From contig DF241683.1 of the NCBI GenBank assembly GCA_000507305.1, positions 1 through 64,000 on the forward strand: a stretch of 64,000 nucleotides of DNA. Direction: 5' to 3'. Shown piece after piece: positions 10,193-20,829 of this stretch (the first letter of the stretch is position 1; each line of letters begins with the position of its first letter). Source of the stretch: Breviolum minutum Mf 1.05b.01. Taxonomy: Eukaryota; Sar; Dinophyceae; Suessiales; Symbiodiniaceae. The notes beneath the pieces were generated by a model. That model saw nothing but the letters and a program-made list of their open reading frames with translations, had not been told where the DNA came from and did not search any database. Both the position numbers and the translations under genes were made by a program.

Positions 10193-11269
10193 CAAAGCCC
10201 ATCTTATAAACATTACATATAACTACAGTAAGACAAAGAAGAAAAGCAACTGGGTTTGCACAATCTGGACTTCCAAAGAACTTACCGAAGATGTACAAAA
10301 GCATGGTTTGCCGCATTTCTGTGGAACACTTGGAATTAAAAGCAGTACATTTCCATGGGTCTCTCATCGGCCCAAATATTGAAACAACGTTAGCTGAAAC
10401 CAAAGAAAACGGCACATGAAGGCATGAAAGGTCAAAGTTACTATTCATGGTTCTGGTTCATCAAGTGGACGCAGGATCATGCAGGCAGGACTTGCTTAGC
10501 ACGGTTTTCGAAACGGGACCCTAGCACAGTTGGACTGTTGGACGCAACAAACTTCACAGAAACCAAAACACTTCCCAAATAGTGTCGAGTTTGAGTGTAG
10601 TGTCGATTGTTGACGCCAGTAAGGAAGTCAGCTAGCATAATTATTAGGTTTGACGGCTTGACCATATAGTCAACTGACGGTCTTGACGGGAGTTTCGTCG
10701 AAACATCTGAGAGTTGGACAATTCATATTGTTATCTGATTCGCGCGAACATATGCCTTTTAAGTTCGCATCAAGAAGGATCTTTTGATGTCTCTTTCATG
10801 GACTATGTTTGCAAATTGTGGCAAAATCTCGAAACTGCACGGCTTCGCGTTCTTACGATAAAGGTGATCAAATTGTATGTAGTAAAACATGTTTGAATCA
10901 TATGTGCCTCTCATCGAAAATGACTGACCTGTGATTTACAGGGAATTCCAAGCCTCAGCAAGCTGACAATCAGCCATAATCTAGGCGCGTACAAGTTTCA
11001 GAGTTGCTGGTAGGTTTGTTGAAAGCATCTGTGGGAGACACAAAACCAGACATGCCATTATGCGTGCCAACTCCTACACAAGAGTTTTGCAATGTATGGC
11101 TCTCTTATCAAACTGCAGGTGGCACATCGCTTGCGCAGCATTGACCATGTGAGCAAGGGCAGAGCACAAGAATACGATCCAAGAGCACATCAGTTGTGTG
11201 GCATCCTCCGCCCAACCCAACCCCACCCCGCCACATCTGTGGCTGTGCCTACTGAGTCGCATGATTTAG

Positions 11270-11960
11270 ATGATCCTTTTTTGTTGCATCACATCAAATC
11301 AAATTCAATATATGACATTAAATCGTATTGAATTCAATTCAACCATATTAACTTCTAGTGCATTGTACTACATATATATAATATGTATCACATTACATAT
11401 ATATCATATCTGTAGGTTATACTATATAAGTATATTATACTACATTATAATGTATTACTATATTTCATCATATCACTAAATCATTTTGTCATAATATGAT
11501 AATATGAAGAATTCAATCAAATTGCACTGTTGCACAAAAACATGTCAAAATTGTATATCATATCATAACACAATATAGCATATATTCCTATGTTTGTGTA
11601 CATCAAATAGTATTATGTAGTATTCTTACATTATATCATATGATATATTTGATATTGTGTTATTACTTATTTTTTGCTATGTGGTACCATTCCGTATTAT
11701 TTTGAGTTAAAGCATATTATTATGTATATTATATACATAATATTCTATCCTATTTATACTGTGCTACGGTGTTTATTTGACATTGCGTTGCCCAATGTAA
11801 TATTACTATACTGCACCTTGAATCTTATGACATATTTAGGTATCTTGTATTGAAATAGTTAAACTATATTACGTCATATTTCTATATATCTTACTTTATT
11901 GTACTAGTGTCAAATTACATGTCATCTTTTCGTTTTGCCTTTCACAGTTTCCTTCACATA
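11270..11960. repeat. AT-rich block of short TATCATA-type repeats
   Basis: About 690 bp made of TATAT, ATCATAT and ATTATAC words, far richer in A and T than its flanks, with no open frame of note. It could be a decayed element or a structural region. Nothing in it points to a function. Confidence 0.7.
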
Positions 11961-12839
11961 GTATGTAGAATCAAATCTAGGTGAATTGAATAGAATAGCG
12001 TAGAATAGGTTATCATAGAACCGAATAGAAGATACACAGAAGAATCTCGTCATGCAACATAATACTCCAGCCAACACTCACGAGCGTGGAGAGTACACAC
12101 GTGCAAAAGCGTTGCATATATGACATCAGAAGAAATCAAAGGACATCTATGACAAACACATGCTGCAACCTTTCAAGGGTATATAGTCTGCTGATACAGT
12201 ACTAAGCTGCGCCAGGACACATTGATCTGCCTGTCGCAAATCACAAAGCTTCAGCTGTGAGAAATCTACTGCAAGCCTCGGATTGTTTTCACAGGCGCAC
12301 CTAAACTTCCCAAATAACTGATAGCTCTGCCTGGTTCTGAGTTTGCGACACTGCGTTGCAGGAATCGCACACCCTTGCTAGAAAGTCAAGTGGAGCTCTG
12401 CAGCTTGGGCAAACCTCAAAGGCAAAGACCGTCATTAAGTCATACTTTCATTTGACTCCAATCAACAAACAAACTGTTAAACCAGTGATTTGATTAGATA
12501 GATAATCAGAAAAGATGCGAGAAAATAGTGACAACACCTGCAATCCAAGTTGCAGAGATCACCGCTGTTGTGCTACGCCCCGCATGCAGACCATGGCGGG
12601 TAGTTTCAGCAATGTAGCGTACCTAAGTCAAATACCCTCAACAACATTCAATGGCATGGCTTGTCTGGGGTTTTCACCGCTCTAAGTTGTATATAATTGT
12701 ATATGAATCTGGATTTGCCGCGGCGGCCAATTACAACTACGGTATCTCTGATTCTTCAATCTCGAATCAGACTCGGTTGTATCAGTTGGGTCATTCAAAA
12801 GAATCATTATGCTGGGAAAGGATTGGTCCATCCGTCCAT

Positions 12840-14740
12840 TCCAGTCGTCCCTCGTGATCTGGCCTGACTGCGCTGCTCACTGTCCATGTAGGCATCATAG
12901 TGTTCCAGAAGCACCTGAAATGCATGAGTGCTCAAACAAACAGTGCTCAAGAGGAATCCAGGACCGCCATGACAGAGTGACATTAAGCGACGAACATGCG
13001 CGCGAATAAAAGGGCGCGTATCAAAATGTACATGAAATGGCAAACTTTCCCTCATCGTCTTACAAGGCTTGGAGGGCAGCTATTGAAGGTAAGTTCTTGT
13101 CAAGAAGTGGACACTAGACGCGCATTGACACTCGACAATGTACTGAGACACTGTGATCACCATGGCCTCAGCGATCCTCCGGGCTGCTGCCCAACCACCA
13201 GCTGCTTCTGTGAACAGGAAAAGATTGGCCTTTCATTTTCGGACGCCAATGTGACATCAATGTGACGTCAAGTCAATACAATTAATCGAGCATTTGGTTG
13301 GAAGGTATTGGCATCTCTTCACAAATCCAAGGGTAGCACAGTAGCTCTGAGAGAGAACTGAACTGTGTGGAAGGGTGCCTAGCAAGCAAAATCAAAGGAA
13401 CTGCACTCCTGCATAAGCTGGCTCAGCTCTACGATAACCTCTGACCAGAACAATCTGCAGCAGCAGAAGCACCAGGAGCCCGTGCAGCTGGAGGTGGAGC
13501 TGTATAGTAGCAGTGCGCGGAGTAGAAGTGATGGTAGTAGTGATGGTGGCAGAAGCATCTGTGCTAGTAGCAGCAGCAACAGCAGTAGCAGTAGGAGGAG
13601 CAAGTGGTGGGTGGTGGTGACAACAGCGGCGGTATTGTGGCAGTACTGCAAAGAGTGACTATCATGGTAAGTCATAGTAGCACTGGCAGCAGCGGCAGTT
13701 GTGAGGTGTAACGCAGCAGCTGGTGGTTCTGGTGGCAGGGGTCAGGCGCCTTTTGCAAATCTTCAAATGTTCTCAAATTTCAAGCAATTGCCTTCTCAAG
13801 TCGTAACAAGCAGTCCCACTGGTTGCAAAGCCCCCGCTGGATCTCGCAGGTAGCTCTGCTTCCGGCCTTCAAGCGAGTCTCTGATTTCAACTATGAAGCC
13901 AGGTTTACATCCGACACCGGCCCTCAAGTCTCAGGGTCCAATCATGCAACTCCGCCTTCGCAATTGCATCCTGTTTGTCCTGCCAGAGAAGCGTGGTCAG
14001 GATGGGTCCGCACATGCAGTTGCCTCTTGGACCATTGTTCTGTAGCATATGTTCAACATGGATGAATACTAGCCGTTGCTGGCCGAAATGGCACAAGGCC
14101 CTTGCAACATCTACAGGCATTAAGAGCTCAACCTCAGCCTCCCCTGCATACATCTTAGAGTGCCAGAGAGAGCCTGGGGGGTCAGGTCTGATCATCTACT
14201 TTCCTATTCAAAAGCACAGATGCCTTCAAACTCTTAAAAGCAGCACAAGGTGGAATTGGCACTGGATTGACAGGCCGCGCCGGGTCCTGTATATTCCCAA
14301 GAAGTTGACAAATGCAAGAGTAGCTCACAGCAGCCTTCAGAGCACAGACTCTCAAGTGCAGCCAGATCCACACCTTGGTAGCACTTGCCTCAAGGCGACA
14401 TCTCACTTGCGGCACTGTTGCCGGCACACCTAACAAAACTGCAGGCTGCCCCTTTCGACGTTATCTATAAATTTTGATCAAACATCCGTATCCAACAGCC
14501 TGCACTGCTCAGCTGCAAAACCACAGACTTGAAAACGGCGTTTGCGAAGCTGTATGCCTCCCAGGTGCAAAACTTGAGTCCGTTGAGTGAACGAAAGCTG
14601 TTGATTGACAAAACCAAGAATGAAAGGTACTTGTAGAGGACTAGGTGGCTTGTAGCCAAGAGGGCAAATGAAATGCTGAATGAGGGAGGTGAAAAGCAAA
14701 AAGATGCAAGAAACAGCAAATGATTTGTGTGCAGATGCAC
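12840..14740 (-). CDS. Candidate multi-exon gene, unknown function
   Basis: Several short protein-like stretches on the minus strand are each bounded by AG acceptors and GC/GT donors: LSFTQRTQVLHLGGIQLRKR (about 14520-14600), DPARPVNPVPIPPC (14224-14286), AEVELLMPVDVARALCHFGQ (about 14060-14140), DKQDAIAKAELHDWTLRLEG (about 13915-13990), APPPAARAPGASAAADC (about 13455-13510), EAAGGWAAARRIAEAM (about 13152-13203) and VLLEHYDAYMDSEQRSQ (about 12845-12915). I recognise no family. The stretches are ordered and have the same strand as the neighbouring genes, but I could not prove that they form one transcript. GC donors such as TTGAAG then GCATC match those in the eRF3 gene. Confidence 0.4.
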
Positions 14741-14744
14741 ATCT

Positions 14745-15165
14745 GCATTAGAAGCATCGCTGAAGCTTGTGGGGGGGTGAAGCGTTGTAGGAACAGGCTG
14801 AACAGACGCGCAAGCTGCTAGGGCCAGAGACAGAGTTTTGTGTGAATCAAAGCAGCATCAAACAATACACTCAATAGATGTGTGAGCCATTGGAATGGAC
14901 AGATTGGTTGGGGCAAGAGCTTGGCATGTTAGAATGCAAATTACTTCTACGTTGCCAAACCTGTCAGCTGACGAACTGATTTGGTAACTGACGCGGAAAG
15001 CCAATCCAGCGGAGCCAAGCTGCTGATAATGATCGAAAGGAGGTTTAAAAGTCAAACTTCCGACAATATGGAGAGACGAACTAGGGTCAGAAGAAAAAAA
15101 CACAGGCGCGTGAGAAAGTCAGAAGAAAGAAACTACAAACGCACAAAATGTTAGAAAAGTCGCAA
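14745..15165. other. Spacer, nothing recognised
   Basis: No coding frame, RNA gene or repeat that I can support. Confidence 0.5.
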
Positions 15166-15169
15166 GCCG

Positions 15170-15575
15170 CTGTGTTTTTCCAATGACTTGTGTGTCTGGA
15201 GGGTCGAAAAGTAGGCTCGCTAGGAGGCATGTGTTCAGAGGAAACATGAAAAATCTTCAAGTAAAAATGCACAAAACACACCAGCGCCGGACCACTTGTG
15301 GAAGTTGGGATGTCGAAAAATGGCACGCCGCTGTGGCACGAAGCGCATTTGTAAGTCAAAATGTTAAAAACATGGAGGTTCGGGGCACTTTTGGAGGTTT
15401 CGATGTCCAAAAATAGCACGCCGCCGTGAGGCATATTTGCACGTCAAAATGTTTAAAAAAAACTACGGTGTACGGGCCACTTTTGCCAGCTCCGATGTCC
15501 CAAAATGGTACGCCGCTGTGGCCAGAGCGCCTTTACAAATCAAAATGCACAAAACACAGGGCTCCGATGTCACAA
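15170..15575. repeat. Degenerate tandem repeat, unit about 90 bp
   Basis: About four diverged copies share the order CACTTTTG, GATGTCCAAAAATGG, CACGCCGCTGTGG, GTAAGTCAAAATG. The ACGCCGC core recurs near 15329, 15419 and 15510. The array runs directly into the GTCA-type repeat that follows. I see no coding constraint. Confidence 0.7.
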
Positions 15576-15604
15576 AGGTGCCGGACAGAAGAGATAGTAG
15601 ATTG

Positions 15605-16082
15605 GTACTCAGTTAGTCAATTAGTCAGTCAGTCAGTTAGCAAGTAAATCAGTTAGTCACTTTGTCAATTAGTCAGTTAGTCGAATAGTCAGTCAGTTAG
15701 CTAGTTAATCAATGAGTCATTTGATCAATTAATCAGTTAGTCAGTTCGTCAGTTAATCAATTACTCAGTTAGTCACCTTGTCAGTTAGTCACCTTGTCAG
15801 TTAGTCCATTAGTCAGTTTGCTAGTTAGCCAATTAGTCAGTTAGACACGTTAATCAGGTAATCAATCAGTCAGTTAGTCGATTAGTCAGTTAGCCACTTA
15901 GTCAATCAGTCAGTTAGTCAGTTAGTCAGTCAATCACTCAACCAATCAATCAGATAGTCAATTAGTCAGTTAGTCAGTTTGTCAGTTTGCTAGTTCGTCA
16001 GTTAGTCAGTTAGTCAGTTCGTCAATTAGTCAGTTAGTCAGTTAGTCAGTTGGCTAGTTAGGCTGTTAGACAGTTGGACAGT
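15605..16082. repeat. TTAGTCAG octamer repeat array
   Basis: Nearly 480 bp of degenerate AGTCAGTT/AGTCAATT units, with CTAG, CACTT and TTCG variants. It forms the left partner of the dispersed module that begins at 16083. Confidence 0.9.
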
Positions 16083-16186
16083 TAGTCAGCGCTTTTGCTT
16101 TGTCATCCGTGCTTGACAAAAACCAATCTCGTCTATAGGTCTCCTATTTTTGAAACTTCCGCCACCACCTCGTCCGGTACGACTGG
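16083..16186 (+). repeat. Dispersed repeat module, copy 1
   Basis: About 100 bp beginning CTTTTGCTTTGTCATCCGTG and ending TTGAAACTTCCGCCACC..GGTACGACTGG. The same blocks occur in the same order and orientation at 50741-50830, also directly after a GTCA-type array. The copies differ by substitutions and a roughly 15-bp length change, so the match is a family relation and not a recent duplication. Confidence 0.75.
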
Positions 16187-16189
16187 CAC

Positions 16190-17395
16190 ACGATGATATA
16201 AGGATAAAGGAATTAAATGAGTACTGAGATGTACTGAGTACTTCAGCTGGTGGGATGTTTTCCTGAACTGTGGACTGTGTGGCTGTGGGCCAGTATGACA
16301 CCGATGCCCACGGGCTCATGGGCCTGCGGGCTCTCAAGGCCCAAGAAACAAAAAAACAAGGTGGGCATTCTATAGGTGACGACTATTTTTGAATTCGTGT
16401 GACAGTGACTTCCGTCACAAAAGTCAGCCCGTGAAGCATCAAAAAGAATGAGGAAACAGCTTCGCGACACTGCGAACAGAGGAAGGCAAACAATTGCTTT
16501 CTGATGAGGGCTGTGGTCCTGTTTGTTGAGGGCACTGGCAGCTATTCTCATTGATGCATCTGCACCAGAAAGAGCTGCATTTTCCATCGACCTGGGAGTC
16601 TGCAAGACGAGCTGCACATTGGCATTCCGTGGTGCTGCATTGGGTGCATTCAAGACTGAGGAATGGGCACCGGAGGTAAGACATCAAGCAGTAGAGGCGC
16701 ATTCTTCACAGCAGGAATCCTGGCAGAGGGTGCATTGAGATGGAGATACGCCTTTTCACTCCAACTGGCTGCACCATCGCCATGCAGTCAAAGTCTTACA
16801 CGCCCTGGCATTTACATAAACTGCTGGTGAAATATGGTGAAATCTCATCCTCTTCTGCAATTCCGGGTCGAGTGGAAAGCGCGGACGACGTGCAGGGCCT
16901 TCAGCTTTCAAAAGCAAGCAAAGCAAAAAAGCGTCCAATACGAAGAAATAATCACAAATATAATATAACATGATATATTATAATATAATATAAAATAATA
17001 CAATATAATAGAATATCCTATAATATCATATCATATAATATAATTGCATATAATTGCCTTATGTTGCCTTTGTTGTCTCCTGTCCAATGCTCTGGGATGT
17101 CAGCTGTCTCTTCGCAGCGGCTCCTAGCTGGCAAAGTTGGCCAGGCATCAATGAAGACTTCGCTGTGGGTCACCGCCAAAGCTGAAGTACTGGACCAGCC
17201 TCCTCAGAACGTCCTGTCTTGCAAGGTTCTTGAGACCTCAATGTGTTCGAAGATGAAGCTTGCAATCAATTTGGATTAGGGAACTTGAAAACTGCTGTAA
17301 TTTGCTCGCATTTTCTCGCCTTTTCTCGCCTCTGCTATAGGACCACCTAAGAAGCTTCCCTTTTATATCAACAAAAGGAGCGTTCCGGAAGTGGC
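16190..17395. other. Spacer with one candidate exon and an AT tract
   Basis: Apart from the candidate exon at 16490-16660, it contains an ATAAT-rich tract at about 16960-17050. No other feature is supported. Confidence 0.5.
16490..16660 (-). CDS. Candidate exon, unknown function
   Basis: On the minus strand, after an acceptor CCTCAG, the frame reads NAPNAAPRNANVQLVLQTPR and then SMENAALSGADASMRIAAS to a GC donor after CATCAGAAA. It has a coding-like composition and no stop. It may belong to the gene at 12.8-14.7 kb or be the end of another. No family is recognised. Confidence 0.3.
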
Positions 17396-17398
17396 CTG

Positions 17399-18877
17399 TC
17401 AAGCACCTTTGCTTGGCGGCCACCCTTTTACATGTACAAGACTGCCTGTTTGGACATTGCCAGGGCCATGGGCAGCGTGTGCTGCTCCCAGAAAGTTTCC
17501 AGGAAAGCTTGCATACCCTTTGCCAGCTGCCACGGGATTCATGTAGCTGTTTTGGACTGAAGCCGCTGAAGCCTCCACTTCATACGGGGCATTTGGTTGC
17601 AAGTTCAGCTTGGCCTGCGATCCGTCCTGACTTTCGTGATCTCTTGTGTTCTGCGTTGTGTTCTCTTTACATTGAGCTGGACCTGTAAGAGCTGGAGTTT
17701 CTGACCCCCCTTCCTGACCCGCTACAGTCTCAGACAATTTTGGGAGCCTCTTGCCACCGCCTGCTAAGCCCTGAGGATCAAACACCTCGGCCCAGTAGAA
17801 CCATCGCTGTGGCTTTGCAGGATCCAATCGATCTGCGATCCTCCGAGACTCCTCCAAAATACGCGCCCATTGCGATTCTCCAAGAGTCGCAGCAAGGTTC
17901 TTGCGAATTCCTTGTTTCGCACTCACTGGATCCTCTATGTACAATGGCGGTGGGGGTCCGACATGAGATGTCGGCGGCGGGGCTGCTTCGCAATCGATGC
18001 CTTCAAGTGAAATGCCCCGGGGAGTTATGGGCTGCGGGGCGCAGACAAACTGAAAGAAACCTCGCAAAAGCTCAGTAAGTTTTGGTTTGTCAGCTGAGGG
18101 GCTCTCTTTGCGGCCATCTCCTAGCTCAGCTACCAGAGGCACATGCTGCTGCCGCTGCAAGAAGGACAGCACAAAAGCTGCCCAGGCAACTCCATTCATG
18201 TAGCCTTCCTGTTGGCTCGACAGGCCATGATTGATAGCCCAAAACTTGACCAAACGAACAAGATCTCGGGATGCCGTGCAGCAATCGCACAGCTGGCGAA
18301 TCACCATATCTAGGCCCGTTGCAGTCTCAAGTTGCGCCGTTTCATCAAGAATCACGTGTGCATGGAGCTTTGGCACTCCAGGCCCCTTCAGCTTGACAGA
18401 AAACTGGCATGGGGCATGTGGAAAAAGCCGCATGGCATCTGTGGCCTCCAAATTGTTGGAGTGAGGCGGGCTGCAGAGCTTCTCCCAAAAGCGCCCCATC
18501 TTTCCTTCCTGCTCTTCCAGAGTACCCGCGAGACAGGAACAAACCACATCCAGGTCAGAGCCCTCCACCTCAGTGTTCTGCACAGCTGAGCCAGCCATCT
18601 CCATCTTTGGGGCACCTTGCATGAAGGGTATTCCCTTCTGAAGAAACTCTTGTGAGAAAGCTGACTTTAAGAAAAGGACGGCACGTTGGCAATCCTTTCT
18701 GTACTCTTCACTGGGCACAAGCTTTGCTGCCAGCTCTTCCAACTCCAACTCCATTCCATGGGCTTTGCTTGCTGCAATTGCCTTCTTTAGCTCGTCGTCG
18801 CTAAGGGTGTCCTCATCCCAAGATGCCTTTGCTGGGCTGACCTCAGGGTACCCAACACATATGTTGCGAGTTTCAAA
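17399..18877 (-). CDS. Non-canonical poly(A) polymerase-like nucleotidyltransferase, 3' exon
   Basis: Enzymes of this DNA polymerase beta-like fold add nucleotides to RNA 3' ends (TRF4, Cid1 and relatives). Counting from the ATG at 18754, the motif GSAVQNTEVEGSDLDVVC carries the GS and two metal-binding aspartates of the catalytic site. KLHAHVILD may supply the third. LVRLVKFWAINHGLSSQQ followed by GYMNGVAWAAFVLSFLQ is the central helical domain. LYIEDPVSAKQGIRKNL matches the PAP-associated segment near the nucleotide pocket. The C-terminal 130 residues are low complexity. The frame stays open and protein-like above the ATG (ASWDEDTLSDDELKKAIAAS) up to a CTAG at 18877, a good splice acceptor. 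The first exon or exons are therefore missing and the ATG is probably internal. Substrate and compartment cannot be told. Confidence 0.8.
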   Translation of the reverse strand, partial: FETRNICVGYPEVSPAKASWDEDTLSDDELKKAIAASKAHGMELELEELAAKLVPSEEYRKDCQRAVLFLKSAFSQEFLQKGIPFMQGAPKMEMAGSAVQNTEVEGSDLDVVCSCLAGTLEEQEGKMGRFWEKLCSPPHSNNLEATDAMRLFPHAPCQFSVKLKGPGVPKLHAHVILDETAQLETATGLDMVIRQLCDCCTASRDLVRLVKFWAINHGLSSQQEGYMNGVAWAAFVLSFLQRQQHVPLVAELGDGRKESPSADKPKLTELLRGFFQFVCAPQPITPRGISLEGIDCEAAPPPTSHVGPPPPLYIEDPVSAKQGIRKNLAATLGESQWARILEESRRIADRLDPAKPQRWFYWAEVFDPQGLAGGGKRLPKLSETVAGQEGGSETPALTGPAQCKENTTQNTRDHESQDGSQAKLNLQPNAPYEVEASAASVQNSYMNPVAAGKGYASFPGNFLGAAHAAHGPGNVQTGSLVHVKGWPPSKGA

Positions 18878-18879
18878 CT

Positions 18880-20060
18880 AGGATATGTGACTGGCTGAGT
18901 GACCACTAGGGACCAAAGCATGTTCCAGGCTCGTGATCCCCGAGCACGAGCCATGAACAAGCCATGATTCTTGGGTGGAATCGCAGCATTTGCATGTATT
19001 GACTGTTGACATGACCAAATGGCAGCAGATTCATGTTAGTGGGTGCGACGTTAGGCCGTTAAATTTTTGAGTCATATAAACTGTGTTAATGAAGATATAT
19101 AGATATATATATATATACTTACTGTGCGTGTGTTGCTTAACTGTTGCGCAAGCGATCCCATCGAGTGTCGGACTTCGTCGCTCATGCTCAATGGAAGAGT
19201 GCGAAAATGCCTCATACTATATGTAAATATATATATAATCATATATATGTGTACCGATTCATTCTGACAGTTTATCGCGCTTTTCAAGATGCGATGTGAT
19301 CAAGACCATTGCCAAGCTAGGCACTCATTGCCAACTCAATGAGCTTCGATATTACAGAAAGCAACATGTGTGTATATATATGTGTACACATATACACTTC
19401 TTGTGCCCTCATAGATTGATCCCTCACCCCTCCCTGCGGAATATAACCAAGGACTCTTCCAGGATGTTCTGTGCTTATTGGTGGTGATTAGGCGTTCAAT
19501 TCATCATTAATTTAGATACAGTAGAGCACTTCCGTTTTGAGAAAGGGCGGGGTTCTTGGAAAGAGGCCTCTGCTAGGAAAGCACGCACAAGACAAGAACA
19601 TTCCCAGAAAGGCGAAAGGGGGCACAACTGTAACAGGAGAATGGAGAAGCAAGCAAATCATGGACCTTGTAAAGCTCCAGATTGGGACACATATTGACTG
19701 GTCGCCATGCTATGAGTTGAGGATTGGGCATGGATGGATGTCACATTTGTGCAAGGAAACCCCACCTTCTCAAAAGCTACAACAAAACCAAATGTGCAAT
19801 GCTGGTACTATTGCATGTGTTGGACAGCAAGAACATAGCAAAGGCAAAGCCTAGCAAACGAACCATGCTCCAACAGACACATGGTATCAAGCATCTGCTG
19901 CATGGACAAAGGTTTCCAGTCAAAACGTAACATCGAACAAACGAGCCACAAAATGCAAATAGTATCAAACAGGTACAGTAATTTGTACAGGGCAGTATGA
20001 TGCAGTATGTATGGATTGAAAAGCCTGCACCTCTGTATGCAATCTATTGATGGTCATAGT
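18880..20060. other. Spacer, probably including an intron of the nucleotidyltransferase gene
   Basis: No supported coding frame. Two short TATATA tracts occur near 19100 and 19230. Missing 5' exons of the nucleotidyltransferase may lie here, but I could not identify them. Confidence 0.5.
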
Positions 20061-20061
20061 C

Positions 20062-20823
20062 TTAGTCGTTATGCATGTCCTGACGAGCTGTGGGCCCAAC
20101 CTGCATAGCAGCGCGAGTCAAAGCACGTTGAGCATGCCATGGTGGCGGCTCTTTTGCTACCCCACTCTTGGCTGCATCGCGAGCATCACTGGAGCCCTCG
20201 TCCTTTGCATTTCCATCAAACTTTCCATCTTTATCCTTTGCTTCTTTGATCTTTGCCACGTTTGCCGTTCCCTTTGGCGTTGGTGCAATCACCTTTGAAC
20301 CGACTTTTGCAGCTACCCTTGGAGCCGTCTTTGCTGTAGCCAGCAATGTCGCTCTGGTAGATCTGCCTGAGCCTGTGCTGTCTACCGGTATCACCTCCAT
20401 CTCGCCACTGTCAATGTTCCTGCCTCTCGCACTTGTCTGACTTGTCCCTGTCCCATTCACATCCTCCCTGCTTGTGCGTGCCACTTTTTTCAAACTAGCA
20501 TCAGTCTCAGCACTGCTTCTCTTCAAAGGGAATTCCTTGGGAGAAGGAGCTAAACTTGTTGGAGGAGCTTTTGGTGCAAATTTGCTTGTTGTCTTCGGCA
20601 CTGTTTGAGGGGCAATCGCGACACTCTTGACAAGTGCCACGGATGATCCTTCAAGTGTGAAAACCTCATGGTGCTTTGACAGAAACTTTCTAATGTGACC
20701 AAAGCCTTGTAGCTCATGTTGCCCCCACTTCACCTTCACGGACAAAGATGTGATAGGTGCGGAGCCGCCTTCGGCTTCTAGCCGTGTCTGAAGAATCTGC
20801 ACCGCCGTTGCCTCTGTGGCCAT
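20062..20823 (-). CDS. LOTUS/OST-HTH-like small winged-helix protein
   Basis: The protein is 253 aa from the ATG at 20821-20823. In-frame sequence above it has no ATG before a TGA at 20920, so this start is chosen. Residues 4-60 read AVQILQTRLEAEGGSAPITS, then VKWGQHELQGFGHIRKFL, then KHHEVFTLEGSSVALVK. This is a short helix-turn-helix with the GG..PI..L..V.W and FL..H.EVF.L pattern of LOTUS-type domains, which bind RNA or RNA helicases in other eukaryotes. The remaining 190 residues are a Lys/Ser/Thr/Ala-rich, probably disordered tail. It is intronless as read. The family call is motif-based and tentative; that it is a gene is more certain. Confidence 0.6.
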   Translation of the reverse strand: MATEATAVQILQTRLEAEGGSAPITSLSVKVKWGQHELQGFGHIRKFLSKHHEVFTLEGSSVALVKSVAIAPQTVPKTTSKFAPKAPPTSLAPSPKEFPLKRSSAETDASLKKVARTSREDVNGTGTSQTSARGRNIDSGEMEVIPVDSTGSGRSTRATLLATAKTAPRVAAKVGSKVIAPTPKGTANVAKIKEAKDKDGKFDGNAKDEGSSDARDAAKSGVAKEPPPWHAQRALTRAAMQVGPTARQDMHND

Positions 20824-20829
20824 GGCAAA

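Larger units (their letters stand above)
8760..12800. other. Long spacer or intron without a supported gene
   Basis: I find no convincing coding frame here. It contains a CA repeat, an AATAC repeat and an AT-rich block, listed separately. Upstream exons or the 5' end of the eRF3 transcript could lie in its left part. Confidence 0.5.
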
